Below, in pieces: positions 37,976-46,483 of a DNA stretch of 64,000 bases. Each line of letters begins with the position of its first letter. The stretch's first letter is position 1. Under the pieces are notes generated by a model that saw nothing but the letters and a program-made list of their open reading frames with translations, made no database searches and was not told the origin of the DNA. Where the stretch lies: positions 1-64,000 of the forward strand of contig JANQEK010000007.1 of NCBI GenBank assembly GCA_028278405.1. Direction: 5' to 3'. Position numbers and translations under genes: made by a program. The DNA comes from Nitrospinaceae bacterium (GTDB taxonomy: Bacteria; Nitrospinota; Nitrospinia; Nitrospinales; Nitrospinaceae).

Positions 37976-38137
37976 AAATCTTCTATTTCAGGAGAATGGC
38001 TAACAAGCGGTTGCTTTCCAATTTGAGTTGCCTTACAGTGTTAACTGTATTGTTTGTGCAGTCGGCTTTAAAACTGGCCGCGATTGATCCTTGTTGGATT
38101 TGAAAATGGTTTTTCTATTTTCGTATGTATTCGAGCA

Positions 38138-38671
38138 ATGAATCTTTTTTCTAAAAGATACATATTTGAAAGAAGCGGTTCCGTAAAACCCGCCCTGACG
38201 CTGGTATTGTTTTTCCTTGCGGTCCACCCGGGGTTTCTGGCATCGCCTTTTTTATCTCCCGTATTGGGTGATACTCAGGCCATAGGTAAAGGACTTCTGG
38301 TGGCACCCGTCAAACTTGATTTTGAAGGCCGGATTCGTTCCGGAACGTTCAAAATACTGAACAGGGATCCTGTGCATGTCAATTATCGAATTTCATTTGC
38401 TCCTTTGATCGAAAAGGACAAAGGTAAAGATGCGAAAGAGTGGGTGCGCTACAGTCCTCGAAGAGTCCGCTTGGGGCCGGGCGAACATCAAACCGTCCGG
38501 GTCGTGGTTCGAAAGCCCGCTGATTTGCCTCCCGGTGAATACACCGCCCGTTTGTTGATTCAGGCGATTCCTCCAGCTCGCAAACCTGAAACATCTTCAG
38601 ATCAAATCAAGATCAACCTGGATATTGTTTATGGAGTTTCGATTCCTATCAATATCAAGCACAACCCCTGA
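38138..38671 (+). CDS. PapD-like periplasmic chaperone of a chaperone-usher pathway
   Basis: A protein of about 177 residues with a signal sequence (ALTLVLFFLAVHPGFLASP) and an immunoglobulin-like N-terminal chaperone domain: LLVAPVKLDFEGRIRSGTFKIL, then YRISFAPLIE, RYSPRRVRLGPGEHQTVRVVVRKP and PPGEYTARLLIQAIPP. It appears to have only one complete Ig-like domain, shorter than two-domain PapD homologues of about 220-250 residues. I prefer ATG 38138 to the upstream start at 38084. A 16-base inverted repeat (38034-38049) lies upstream. The usher-like gene follows on the same strand. Confidence 0.7.
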   Translation: MNLFSKRYIFERSGSVKPALTLVLFFLAVHPGFLASPFLSPVLGDTQAIGKGLLVAPVKLDFEGRIRSGTFKILNRDPVHVNYRISFAPLIEKDKGKDAKEWVRYSPRRVRLGPGEHQTVRVVVRKPADLPPGEYTARLLIQAIPPARKPETSSDQIKINLDIVYGVSIPINIKHNP

Positions 38672-39115
38672 TCGTTTCCTACCTCTGATGTACCCCAGCT
38701 AGATTGAATTTCAATATTTGTTGGTTGTATGGAGTTCGTTGAAGCTATCCTGTTTTTCCAGCGATTTTATCCCTCTTTTCTTTGAAAACCGCCCATTTAC
38801 AAAGAGTCACAGCACGTTTGGTTCAAAAATTCGGAAAAGGTTAAACCCTCAATTTTTAAACGATTCATCATTATAAAAATTTAGAATCGACTGTACCAAA
38901 ATTGGGACACATGTTTTCAATAGTGGAAACATAATTTCGGTACTGTTGCAAAAGTATTTCGACAACTTCGATTTTTTTTCGGGGCGCCTGAAAAAATACT
39001 CCTAAAAAAGTATAACTTTCCTGCCCTTCCGAGCAATTGTCACGAATTGCACACAATTATTTTTTGGCCTAGGTTTTGCAATATTACTTACATATTGCTT
39101 AACAGAGGTTTTAAA
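38672..39115. other. AT-rich intergenic region between chaperone and usher
   Basis: A 444-base gene-free stretch, strongly AT-rich. I see no RNA gene, no second promoter with a clear -35/-10 pair and no repeat shared with other parts of the window. An AGAGG (39104-39108) serves as the ribosome-binding site of the usher. The long gap inside what looks like one locus suggests that the usher may have its own promoter here. Confidence 0.5.
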
Positions 39116-41779
39116 TTGCTTACTCGGATTAAAAAATATCGGAGCGAATTATATTTCACGCTTTTGGGTCGCGTTTGCGCACTCGCAATTCATTCAAGCG
39201 TGATAATTCTTCTGAGCGGCCATCTTGATGTCAGCTATGGAGAACTCGGGCAGAGAATCTCGGGCTATCCTCTGATGTCCGGTAAGAATTTTGGAAGTGT
39301 TGGGCAATCTTCCGGTAACCCGGATGGTCTGTCCCATTTCCAACCGATCCAGACCTCTCAAGAGAATGTTTCGTCTCCGGGAGAGGGCACGGGCAGTGCT
39401 CCTTATCGCACTAGAAAAGCCGCCACCAACCCGAGTGAATTGGCCAAGCTTCCTCCCGTTCAATCTCCCCAGGAACGGCACAATTTCGCAATTTTGGATT
39501 CTGAAGAATCCGTATATCTCGCAGTTTACCTGAACCAACGTATGTTGACAGAGGTTATTGAAGCGAAGGAAATGAAAGGGTCCGTTTATTTTAAATTGAA
39601 TGATATGGCCATATTGTTTGGAGCTCCTCTTCCTGAAGATAAAGACGCCATCGCTACATCGGAAGCTCTTGAAAAAATTTATCCCGCAAAGTTTAACTAT
39701 TCTAAAAAACATCAGGCTCTTTTGGTTGAGGGAAAAGGTAAATTGCCTATCGAGCAGAAATGGGAACGGGAGCGTCGCCAAAAAATGCTGTCTCGAAACG
39801 GTATAACGGATGAGACTCCTATTGTGAATTTTGATTATGGTCTGTTGGGACCACCGTCGTTTGATCTTTCAGCCAGTTATTTGAAAAATGGTCGTGAGGA
39901 TATCAATTACAGTTTCAAAGGTGGGATGGAAGCCTTATACGGCACAGCCAGTATTTTCGGCCGAGGGGTCGGCGATGACGAATTGACTGATCTGCGTCTT
40001 GCATGGGAGAAGTTGCACTCCGATTGGTTTACCCAGTTAGGGGATGTCTTTGCTCCTCCGATAGAATTGGTTGCGCAAGCAGAGGCGGGGCGTGGGATCA
40101 ATTTTTCAAATGTTCCAATAGAAAATGCCACCCAATTTGGTACAGATACCATCACCGGGGACCTGCTGGACGGTTGGGAAGTAGAACTGTATAGAGGAAC
40201 GACTCTTTTGGATGTGAGAAGAAGTGATGGCAGCGGCCGGTTCATATTTCGAGATGTTCCACTCCTGTTTGGTGAAAACAATATCATCCTGAAGTTTTAC
40301 GGCCCGCAGGGTCAATTCCGTCAGGAATCCCGACCTGTGAATATTGGTAGAGGTATGGCTCCCGAGGGAACAATGTGGTCTCGTTTCAGTTTTACAGAGC
40401 AAGGGAGAAATTTATTCTTGGGTCGCAACAGTCAGACGCGGGGTCACATCGAGGGATTCCGAGGATATGGAGAAGTGTTTTACGGATTATCCAAGAGGTT
40501 GACGCTTACCAGTTCGGTCACCTCGTTTATGTCGGCCACATTGGACAGAAGAACCCTGGGCAAAGCCGGTTTTTTGACCTCGTATTTTGGGAGTTCCCTG
40601 AAATTTGATTTTCTGGCAGATGACAATGATGGGTATGGAATTCAGTCTTCGCTGTTCAGTCGTTTTATGGGCTGGGGCGTCCAGTATGACCATGTGGAAT
40701 TCTTTGACCTTAGAACCGATCTCGAGCCAAACCTGAAGAGAAGTAGAAAACTCAGGATGTATAGAGGATTTAGAAATGTTTTTGTTGATCTTTCTGCTCA
40801 ACAGAGAGTCCAGACATTTGATGTGACCCGTTATGAGTACAACGCAAAAGTGTCAGGCAACGTGGGTCCGGTTTTGTTGACCAATGATTGGAACGCAAAC
40901 TACGGAGGAGGTACTGATTTTACCCGCGGTAATCTATTGGCCAATGGGCGGGTAATGCCGAATCTGTTATTACGCGCTAATGTCAATTATGAAGTAGATC
41001 CTGAGGTGGAGTTCAGGAGCATCCAGACTACATTGGATTACCGGCCCAGAAAAGATATGACTTTAAGGTTGAATGTTGTGAAAAATTTGATTGACCAAAA
41101 AGATTATGTGATCAGCCAGAGCATTCTGTGGGAAGGCAACAAGGTGGGATTGGGGCTTACAGCAAGTTACTCCACGGTGCAGGACTTTCAGGTTATAGCC
41201 TCCGTCACCTTCTCATTAAGTCCGAAGCTATCCGGCGGATATCAGATGAACCGAAACCCCAGCACAAATGTTGGCACAGTGAATGTGCGGGTGTTTCTCG
41301 ATCATGATCAGGATGGAAAGTATGATTCCGAAACGGACGAGCTTCTAAAAAGTATTCGGCTTAAGAACCGATCCGAAGAATCGGATAGAAACGGAATGAT
41401 TGCCGTAAAAGGGCCAGCCTATCGTCTCGCCCATATCAGAATTGATGAAAACAGCCTGCCTGATCCTTTTATGGTGACGGCTCCTTCGGTGGCGGTTCGC
41501 CCACGTCCCACCCACATCAACACAATGAATATTCCTGTATGGGAAACGGGTGAAATCGAGGGCCAGGCTGAGCCGGGCGAATTGGTGGAATTGATAGATG
41601 GGGGAAAAGTTATTGCCACGACACATGCAGAGTTTGATGGGTTTTTCCTGTTTGAAAAACTCCGCTTCAAGGTATATCGAGTTCGAACCCAACACCGGTT
41701 TCAAAGCGTAGAAATCAACCGGATACACCCGATTGCACGGGTGAAATGGGAGGATGGTTATCAGGTGGCCAAAAATTAA
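39116..41779 (+). CDS. Outer-membrane usher-like protein
   Basis: A protein of about 887 residues with an N-terminal signal sequence (YFTLLGRVCALAIHSSVIILLSG) and a Ser/Pro-rich spacer, then a PapC-N-like region (VYLAVYLNQRMLTEVIEAKE). A beta-rich barrel of about 500 residues contains a plug-like segment DGSGRFIFRDVPLLFGENN. Near the end sits a Ca-site-like VFLDHDQDGKYDSETDE domain and a carboxypeptidase-regulatory-like finish. This is the layout of chaperone-usher and alternative ushers. The start is TTG 39116 with AGAGG 7 bases upstream; a TTG at 39047 would add 23 residues. The usher signature is diffuse, so the assignment rests partly on neighbours. Confidence 0.65.
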   Translation: MLTRIKKYRSELYFTLLGRVCALAIHSSVIILLSGHLDVSYGELGQRISGYPLMSGKNFGSVGQSSGNPDGLSHFQPIQTSQENVSSPGEGTGSAPYRTRKAATNPSELAKLPPVQSPQERHNFAILDSEESVYLAVYLNQRMLTEVIEAKEMKGSVYFKLNDMAILFGAPLPEDKDAIATSEALEKIYPAKFNYSKKHQALLVEGKGKLPIEQKWERERRQKMLSRNGITDETPIVNFDYGLLGPPSFDLSASYLKNGREDINYSFKGGMEALYGTASIFGRGVGDDELTDLRLAWEKLHSDWFTQLGDVFAPPIELVAQAEAGRGINFSNVPIENATQFGTDTITGDLLDGWEVELYRGTTLLDVRRSDGSGRFIFRDVPLLFGENNIILKFYGPQGQFRQESRPVNIGRGMAPEGTMWSRFSFTEQGRNLFLGRNSQTRGHIEGFRGYGEVFYGLSKRLTLTSSVTSFMSATLDRRTLGKAGFLTSYFGSSLKFDFLADDNDGYGIQSSLFSRFMGWGVQYDHVEFFDLRTDLEPNLKRSRKLRMYRGFRNVFVDLSAQQRVQTFDVTRYEYNAKVSGNVGPVLLTNDWNANYGGGTDFTRGNLLANGRVMPNLLLRANVNYEVDPEVEFRSIQTTLDYRPRKDMTLRLNVVKNLIDQKDYVISQSILWEGNKVGLGLTASYSTVQDFQVIASVTFSLSPKLSGGYQMNRNPSTNVGTVNVRVFLDHDQDGKYDSETDELLKSIRLKNRSEESDRNGMIAVKGPAYRLAHIRIDENSLPDPFMVTAPSVAVRPRPTHINTMNIPVWETGEIEGQAEPGELVELIDGGKVIATTHAEFDGFFLFEKLRFKVYRVRTQHRFQSVEINRIHPIARVKWEDGYQVAKN

Positions 41780-41847
41780 TTTGTTTTTTTGCTGTGTGTA
41801 GGGGAATCCCTTGCACAAGAGATTGATGAAATAACGATGTTTTATCT

Positions 41848-41876
41848 TTGTGTTTTACTAAGTGTTATATTATTAA
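41848..41876 (+). promoter_or_regulatory. Putative promoter of the first DUF4402 subunit gene
   Basis: A TTGTGT (41848-41853) and TATTAA (41871-41876) are separated by 17 bases, within an AT-rich stretch. The strong AAAGGA ribosome-binding site (41886-41891) and ATG follow. Each element is weak on its own; it is a guess from spacing. Confidence 0.35.
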
Positions 41877-41900
41877 TGTTGTAAGAAAGGAAAAAATAAT

Positions 41901-42431
41901 ATGTTCAGCAGATTTAATTGTAAATCAGTTGTATTTTTCAGTTTTTTGGTTGTTCTGGGTTTTGCCTATAATGCCAGCGCGACTCCAATTACTACCAATG
42001 CTGAAATTGTAGGTAATATCACTGTTACCCAGAATGCTCCACTCAATTTTGGTCAAATCACATCGGGAACCACTGCTGGAACGGTTACTTTGACTACGGG
42101 TGGGACTATTGCGGCTTCCAATGCCACCATAGCGCTTATCGGCGGTCACTCAGTCGGTGAAATGTTGTTGAATACGACCGGAGTTCCCCCGGCTTCGACC
42201 ATTACCGTTACCGTGACAGGTGGCACCCTGACATCCGGTGGTAACACCATGACGGTCCTGGGCAATTGTGAAGGACCGGGTGGAGTTCCGAGTGCCATTA
42301 ACGCCGCTTGTACGTTTACGGTGACTCCCGGTCCTGCCGAGAGCGTTTTGATTGGCGGCGAGTTGTCTGTAGGCGCAAATCAAGCCGTAGGTGTTTATAC
42401 TGGAACCATGGAGGTTACTGCTGCATTCTAA
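41901..42431 (+). CDS. DUF4402 domain protein, predicted pilus subunit
   Basis: A 176-residue exported protein: signal sequence FFSFLVVLGFAYNASATP, then a single DUF4402 domain of repeated beta strands (LNFGQITSGTTAGTVTL, GEMLLNTTGVPPASTITV, LIGGELSVGANQAVGVYTG). The composition is rich in Thr, Gly, Val and Ala and contains only two mature cysteines (near GNCEG and NAACTF), which could form a disulfide. It has an optimally spaced AAAGGA and a candidate promoter. DUF4402 proteins are found beside chaperone-usher genes in several lineages, so it is the likely major subunit. Confidence 0.8.
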   Translation: MFSRFNCKSVVFFSFLVVLGFAYNASATPITTNAEIVGNITVTQNAPLNFGQITSGTTAGTVTLTTGGTIAASNATIALIGGHSVGEMLLNTTGVPPASTITVTVTGGTLTSGGNTMTVLGNCEGPGGVPSAINAACTFTVTPGPAESVLIGGELSVGANQAVGVYTGTMEVTAAF

Positions 42432-42474
42432 GCATTAACCGATTGGATGTATTGCATGCGAAATCCCTGCTGAT

Positions 42475-42498
42475 TTCGAGGCTTGTAAAAGCCTCGGA
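42475..42498 (+). other. Intergenic hairpin between the two DUF4402 genes
   Basis: CGAGGC (42477-42482) and GCCTCG (42491-42496) form a perfect 6-base stem around an 8-base loop, extendable by two pairs to about 8. There is no T tract after it, so it is more like an mRNA-stabilising or processing element than a terminator. It may help make the first subunit more abundant than the second, which is inference. Confidence 0.55.
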
Positions 42499-42537
42499 TC
42501 ATGCGGGGGATTGAGCAACAGAATTTCATCACCAGAT

Positions 42538-43056
42538 ATGAGCAAAAATCTCCTCTTAAAATTTTTAATGGTTTTGCTGACGGTTGTATTGATGCACCTT
42601 GCGCCTTCGGATGCCAGGGCACAATGGGAACCTGCAACGTTCACTGAGCTCCAGCCTCTGAATTTTGGTTTTATTGTTCCAGGGCCGGCAGGGGGCACTG
42701 TCACCATATCCGACACCGGTGCTGTCAGCGTTACGGGGACCATAACGCACTTAGGTGGAGCCACCAATGCGCAGGTTTTGATGGATTCCTGTGTCGGGCC
42801 GGGCCGAAATGCCAGAAGAATAATTCTTGTTCCCGGGCCTCTATCCGGGCCGGGTCCTGATATCGTTTTGAATCAGCTTACCTGTACCAGCCCGGGAAGA
42901 CCTACAAGGGTTAATCGATGCCGCAACTTTAGTGGAACAGCAGGTAACGATATTCTGCTCATTGGAGGAACTATCACCGTTCCTGCCGGCCAGACCCCGG
43001 GTGTGTACACCGGCACTTTTGATATAACAGGTAGAAACAGACCTCCCTGTCCTTGA
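42538..43056 (+). CDS. Second DUF4402 domain protein, predicted minor pilus subunit
   Basis: A protein of about 172 residues with a signal sequence (LLLKFLMVLLTVVLMHLA) and one DUF4402-like domain: LQPLNFGFIVPGPAGGTVTI, AQVLMDSCVGPGRNARRI, LLIGGTITVPAGQTPGVYTG. It parallels the first subunit in strand order and in the final GGT(I/E)xVxAxQxxGVYTG motif. The mature protein has Cys in DSCVG, LTCTS, NRCRN and the terminal RPPCP, so it is more cysteine-rich. ATG 42538 was chosen; a TTG at 42511 is possible. It could be a tip, minor or terminator subunit. Confidence 0.72.
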   Translation: MSKNLLLKFLMVLLTVVLMHLAPSDARAQWEPATFTELQPLNFGFIVPGPAGGTVTISDTGAVSVTGTITHLGGATNAQVLMDSCVGPGRNARRIILVPGPLSGPGPDIVLNQLTCTSPGRPTRVNRCRNFSGTAGNDILLIGGTITVPAGQTPGVYTGTFDITGRNRPPCP

Positions 43057-43127
43057 GTGTTCTCCAAATCTCTTCTATATTTTTGAATTTTCCCAGGGCG
43101 TGTTGGTGGGAGGAGTTTCCCCAGAGC

Positions 43128-44225
43128 CTATGAATCAGGAGTGGAAAGCGGGAACTGATCAGGTTTTCTGGGAAGATGAATGATGAATTGAGAACCTTCT
43201 CCGGGTTTGCTATTGGCCGTCATCCGCCCGTTGTGGACCCTCACAACTTTCATACAGATCGTCAAACCCATGCCGCCTCCTTCATACCGGTCTTTCCCAT
43301 GAAGCTTCTTAAAGGGTTTGATCATATTGTTCAAATAAGAGGTGTTGAATCCAATACCCTCATCCTGAACCACTATTTCATGGTAATTATTTTTGTTCGG
43401 ACGACTAAATATCTTGATCTTTGGAGGTTGACCGGATTTGGAAAATTTCAAAGCATTCCCGACCAGATTCTGAAACAATTGCCTCATCATATAAGAGTCA
43501 GCAATCACGGTGGGCAAAGAACCCGTCTCGATCTGGGCTTTTGTTTTATTGATCGCCAGACTGAAGTGAAGCAGTACTTCCTTGACAAGATCGTTTAAAT
43601 TGACCGGAGAGGTAGGCTTCGAGTTGGACTTGATCTGGGAATAGCTCAATAAGTCGTTAAGGTAAGTTTGAGCGCGCCTGGTGGATGCCAGCATGCGCTC
43701 AATGTGCTGTTGACTTTTTGGATCCAGCGGTTCAGAAGAAGACTGCTTCAGCAGATCCCCAAATACATGGATTTTACGCAATGGTTCCTGCAAGTCATGG
43801 GAAGCAATAAAGGCAAAATCTTCCAAGTCCTGATTGCTGCGCTCTAATTCCATTCGGAGCCTGTTGCTGATGTTGAGATCTTCCCGGAGCTTTTCAGCAA
43901 GATAACCGATTACCCAACCCGTTATTACAAGAAATCCACCCCAGACGGTAAGGTTGAAGTAAAGATCAAACTTCGTGCTGTGGAAAAGATATAATTCCTG
44001 ATTGGCCAGAACAAAAACCCAGACCATAAGAATGGTAAAAAAAGCTCCCAGCACAGCCAGCCGCCTCCCAAGGTAATAACCGGCAATAATGACGGGCAAA
44101 TAATAGAAATTAAGAAAGGCAACCTTGGAATAAATGAAAAAATTTATAAGCATCACGCTTATAAGAATGATCAGTATCAGGAGCCCTTCAAGATTTCTCA
44201 GTAGCCAGGTTTCATTTTTCTTCAC
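43128..44225 (-). CDS. Membrane sensor histidine kinase
   Basis: A 365-residue kinase. The N-terminal third has four hydrophobic segments (LLILIILISVMLINFFIYS, FYYLPVIIAGYYLGRRLAVL, FFTILMVWVFVLANQ, LTVWGGFLVITGWVIGYL). A short coiled linker (KLREDLNISNRLRMELERS) leads to HisKA with the phospho-His in FIASHDLQEPLRKI, then HATPase (QNLVGNALKFSKSGQPPKI, DEGIGFN, GGGMGLTICMKVVRVH). There is no PAS or receiver domain. It starts with GTG, with AAGGTGA 5 bases upstream. It is convergent with the DUF4402 pair. No response regulator is adjacent, so the target is not obvious. Confidence 0.92.
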   Translation of the reverse strand: MKKNETWLLRNLEGLLILIILISVMLINFFIYSKVAFLNFYYLPVIIAGYYLGRRLAVLGAFFTILMVWVFVLANQELYLFHSTKFDLYFNLTVWGGFLVITGWVIGYLAEKLREDLNISNRLRMELERSNQDLEDFAFIASHDLQEPLRKIHVFGDLLKQSSSEPLDPKSQQHIERMLASTRRAQTYLNDLLSYSQIKSNSKPTSPVNLNDLVKEVLLHFSLAINKTKAQIETGSLPTVIADSYMMRQLFQNLVGNALKFSKSGQPPKIKIFSRPNKNNYHEIVVQDEGIGFNTSYLNNMIKPFKKLHGKDRYEGGGMGLTICMKVVRVHNGRMTANSKPGEGSQFIIHLPRKPDQFPLSTPDS

Positions 44226-44509
44226 AGATTCACCTTACTTGAGCACAACTAAAAACGGTATGTCCTGCCAGTTTTGAGCGGATATCAATAAAATAGCGGC
44301 GTAAAAAGGTCAACATATACATCTATTAATATTAACCTAGCCGTATCCGTTGTACAAATTTTTAAGCGTTAGGCTTCCCAAGTGGGGGATGCCCGATGAT
44401 TGAGTGGTCCATAGTATTGTGATAGTCGAGATATGGGGAAGGGGTGAATGCTACTGGCAATGTCAAGTTGCTATTGAATGTTTTTCGTGCGCCAGCTGAA
44501 CATCCGATT

Positions 44510-45478
44510 TTACTCAGGTGTGGCCACCACGTGCAACACATTGCCCATGCCAATCCATTTGAAGGGCAGGAGCAACAATCCCAGCACCAGCAAAACCAAT
44601 TTTGAGGATCGGCCGGAAAACGGAACCACTTGTTTTCCGCAAAGCCGGTTCCAGGTGATCCGGAGCGACTCCATTGCCGAGTCCATACGCCAATCGGTTT
44701 TTAATAAGACCGCTTTCAATCCAACATGATTCAATACTTTTTTCATTGTATTGGGAGAGAAATAGTACTTGTGATAGGGCAGGTGCCACATCAGCCAGCT
44801 TTTGAAAAACAGAAACCGGGTAATGGCATTCAGATTCGGGCACAATATGGTTATCGTTCCCCCGGGAGCCAGATACTTACGGGCCTGTTTCAAGGCGTTC
44901 ACAGGGTCTTCGATTTGTTCCAGGGTAAAGGAAAAAATAATCTGATCAAAGGGGGCGGAAAATTCCTTCCAGTTTTCAAAATGGGAATTATGAATCAACA
45001 GCCCTTTTTGCCGGGCCGCTTCTGCCAAGCCCGAATGAGGCTCGATGCCTTCCACTTCCGCCCCCTGTTCTTTAAGCGCCTGGAGAATTTGTCCCACTCC
45101 GCAGCCTACCTCGAGTATTTTCCCTTGGGGCAAAATCCGGGAAACTGCAAATTGAGCGTATTCTGTTCTTAATGTTCTCTTTAAAGGACCCAATACCCAT
45201 TTTTTCAGAAACGAAGGGGACGCATTGGAAGGAGGAGTGGATTTTTGCTGGGGCGATCCTATGTGAACCTGGCCGTAATGCTGATCGTACCAGACAGAAA
45301 GGTCTTCCTGAAAAGGGAGGTTTCGGGTCCGTACCAAACCGCATTTTCTGCATTTGATGACTTCAAACAGTTCCTCCCTGTCCAGATAAGGATCATTGGT
45401 GGAAACCAAAGTCTGGCCTGTTTCCTCATGGCACAAGGCGCAACGGGTAAGCCGAAAATCTTTGTCACTAGGGTCCAT
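44510..45478 (-). CDS. Class I SAM methyltransferase with N-terminal zinc-ribbon-like motif
   Basis: A 322-residue protein. Residues 1-70 have a CxxC...CxxC pattern (RCALCHEETGQT, IKCRKCGLVRTRN) as in the sugar C-methyltransferase-like or Methyltransf_23 families. The SAM domain has KILEVGCGVGQILQALKEQ, FDQIIFSFTLEQIEDPVNAL and RKYLAPGGTITILCPNL. The end is hydrophobic (LVLLVLGLLLLPFKWIGMG), possibly a membrane anchor. It lies at the distal end of the exopolysaccharide cluster and may methylate a sugar of that polymer, which is inference. Confidence 0.82.
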   Translation of the reverse strand: MDPSDKDFRLTRCALCHEETGQTLVSTNDPYLDREELFEVIKCRKCGLVRTRNLPFQEDLSVWYDQHYGQVHIGSPQQKSTPPSNASPSFLKKWVLGPLKRTLRTEYAQFAVSRILPQGKILEVGCGVGQILQALKEQGAEVEGIEPHSGLAEAARQKGLLIHNSHFENWKEFSAPFDQIIFSFTLEQIEDPVNALKQARKYLAPGGTITILCPNLNAITRFLFFKSWLMWHLPYHKYYFSPNTMKKVLNHVGLKAVLLKTDWRMDSAMESLRITWNRLCGKQVVPFSGRSSKLVLLVLGLLLLPFKWIGMGNVLHVVATPE

Positions 45479-45732
45479 AAAAAGTCGAATCTGCCTCTAA
45501 AAAACATCCGGGTCAAAAAAGAAAAACCTTCCTTCCGAAGTTTTCACCTTATCGTGGAAGTTTAGCAACATCTATATTTAAAAAAAGGAAAAAGTTTCTT
45601 TGATTTCAAAAAATAAATTTAGCTTTGGGGTTTGCTAAAAAGGGAGGATGCGACAAGAAGTTAACGCGAAAGTGATTTTGCGGTTTTACCGTTTTTAGAG
45701 TCTGAAAAACCGGTAGGGGATCTGATGATTTT

Positions 45733-45936
45733 TCACAGATCAATGTCCACCACTTCGTATTTCTTTTTAAAATCGATGAGCTTGGCGCCGCATTTCGGAC
45801 ATACCCAGGAGTCGGGCAAAGACTCGAAAGGAGTATTGGGAGGGATATCACCGTTTCCCACTCTGGGGTCGTAAACAAAATTGCATTGGGTGCAGGAAAA
45901 TTTATGAACCCGTTTTTTACCGTTTGGAAAACTCAT
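45733..45936 (-). CDS. Rubredoxin-like protein
   Basis: A protein of about 67 residues with two CxxC sites, FSCTQCNFVYDPRVG and WVCPKCGAKLIDF, and the spacing of a rubredoxin. The sequence GDIPPNTPFESLPDSWVCP matches the canonical loop before the second knuckle. It is a one-iron electron carrier. The ATG at 45936 overlaps the 3' end of the Nudix gene by 20 bases, so the two are co-transcribed. It could reduce the B12-radical SAM enzyme encoded upstream, which is inference. Confidence 0.9.
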   Translation of the reverse strand: MSFPNGKKRVHKFSCTQCNFVYDPRVGNGDIPPNTPFESLPDSWVCPKCGAKLIDFKKKYEVVDIDL

Positions 45937-46477
45937 CGATATCCTCAAAAAAATAAGGCCTGGCCAAAGTCCACGCGCAAGTGGCATTTCCGCTCATGAT
46001 TTTTCCCTCGGCCATCATCTCGTCAATTTCGGCCGGGGTTTTATAGTGGTAAACAAATTCCTCGGTTGCTTCCGGCCGGGGAGACTCCAACGTTAAATCC
46101 GAGGCGAGATAAAAGGAGTCAATATAATGAAACAATCCGGGAGAGATAAACCGTTCACCCAGGAATTTCATTGCTCCCGCCCGATACCCGGTTTCTTCCA
46201 GCAGCTCCGAATGGGCCGTTTGCTCGGGATTACTTCCCGGTTGAACGGAACCTCCGGGAAAACTCAACACATTCTGATCATACAAATACCGGTATTGTTC
46301 AACAAGAATGATCCGGCCATCGCTTCTTTGAGCAATGATTTCCACCCCTCCGGGATAGTTGATGTGATGATATTCACCCTGCTCTCCGTTGGCTTTTTCA
46401 AAGACATCCTGATAAGCGGTCCAATAAGGGTTTTTCAGCACTTCCTTGCGGGACAGGGTTTTCCATTTTTGGATCAT
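45917..46477 (-). CDS. Nudix hydrolase with a degenerate Nudix box
   Basis: A 186-residue protein of the ADP-ribose pyrophosphatase-like class (GEYHHINYPGGVEIIAQR, LVEQYRYLYDQNVLSFPGGS). The Nudix box reads GSVQPGSNPEQTAHSELLEETGY: the EE-x-G-U end is kept, but the usual first Glu is Ser and the Arg of RE is Ser. The metal-binding Glu pair remains, so activity is possible but altered. It lies between the B12-radical SAM gene (6 bases away) and rubredoxin. Confidence 0.85.
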   Translation of the reverse strand: MIQKWKTLSRKEVLKNPYWTAYQDVFEKANGEQGEYHHINYPGGVEIIAQRSDGRIILVEQYRYLYDQNVLSFPGGSVQPGSNPEQTAHSELLEETGYRAGAMKFLGERFISPGLFHYIDSFYLASDLTLESPRPEATEEFVYHYKTPAEIDEMMAEGKIMSGNATCAWTLARPYFFEDIDEFSKR

Positions 46478-46483
46478 TAGAAA

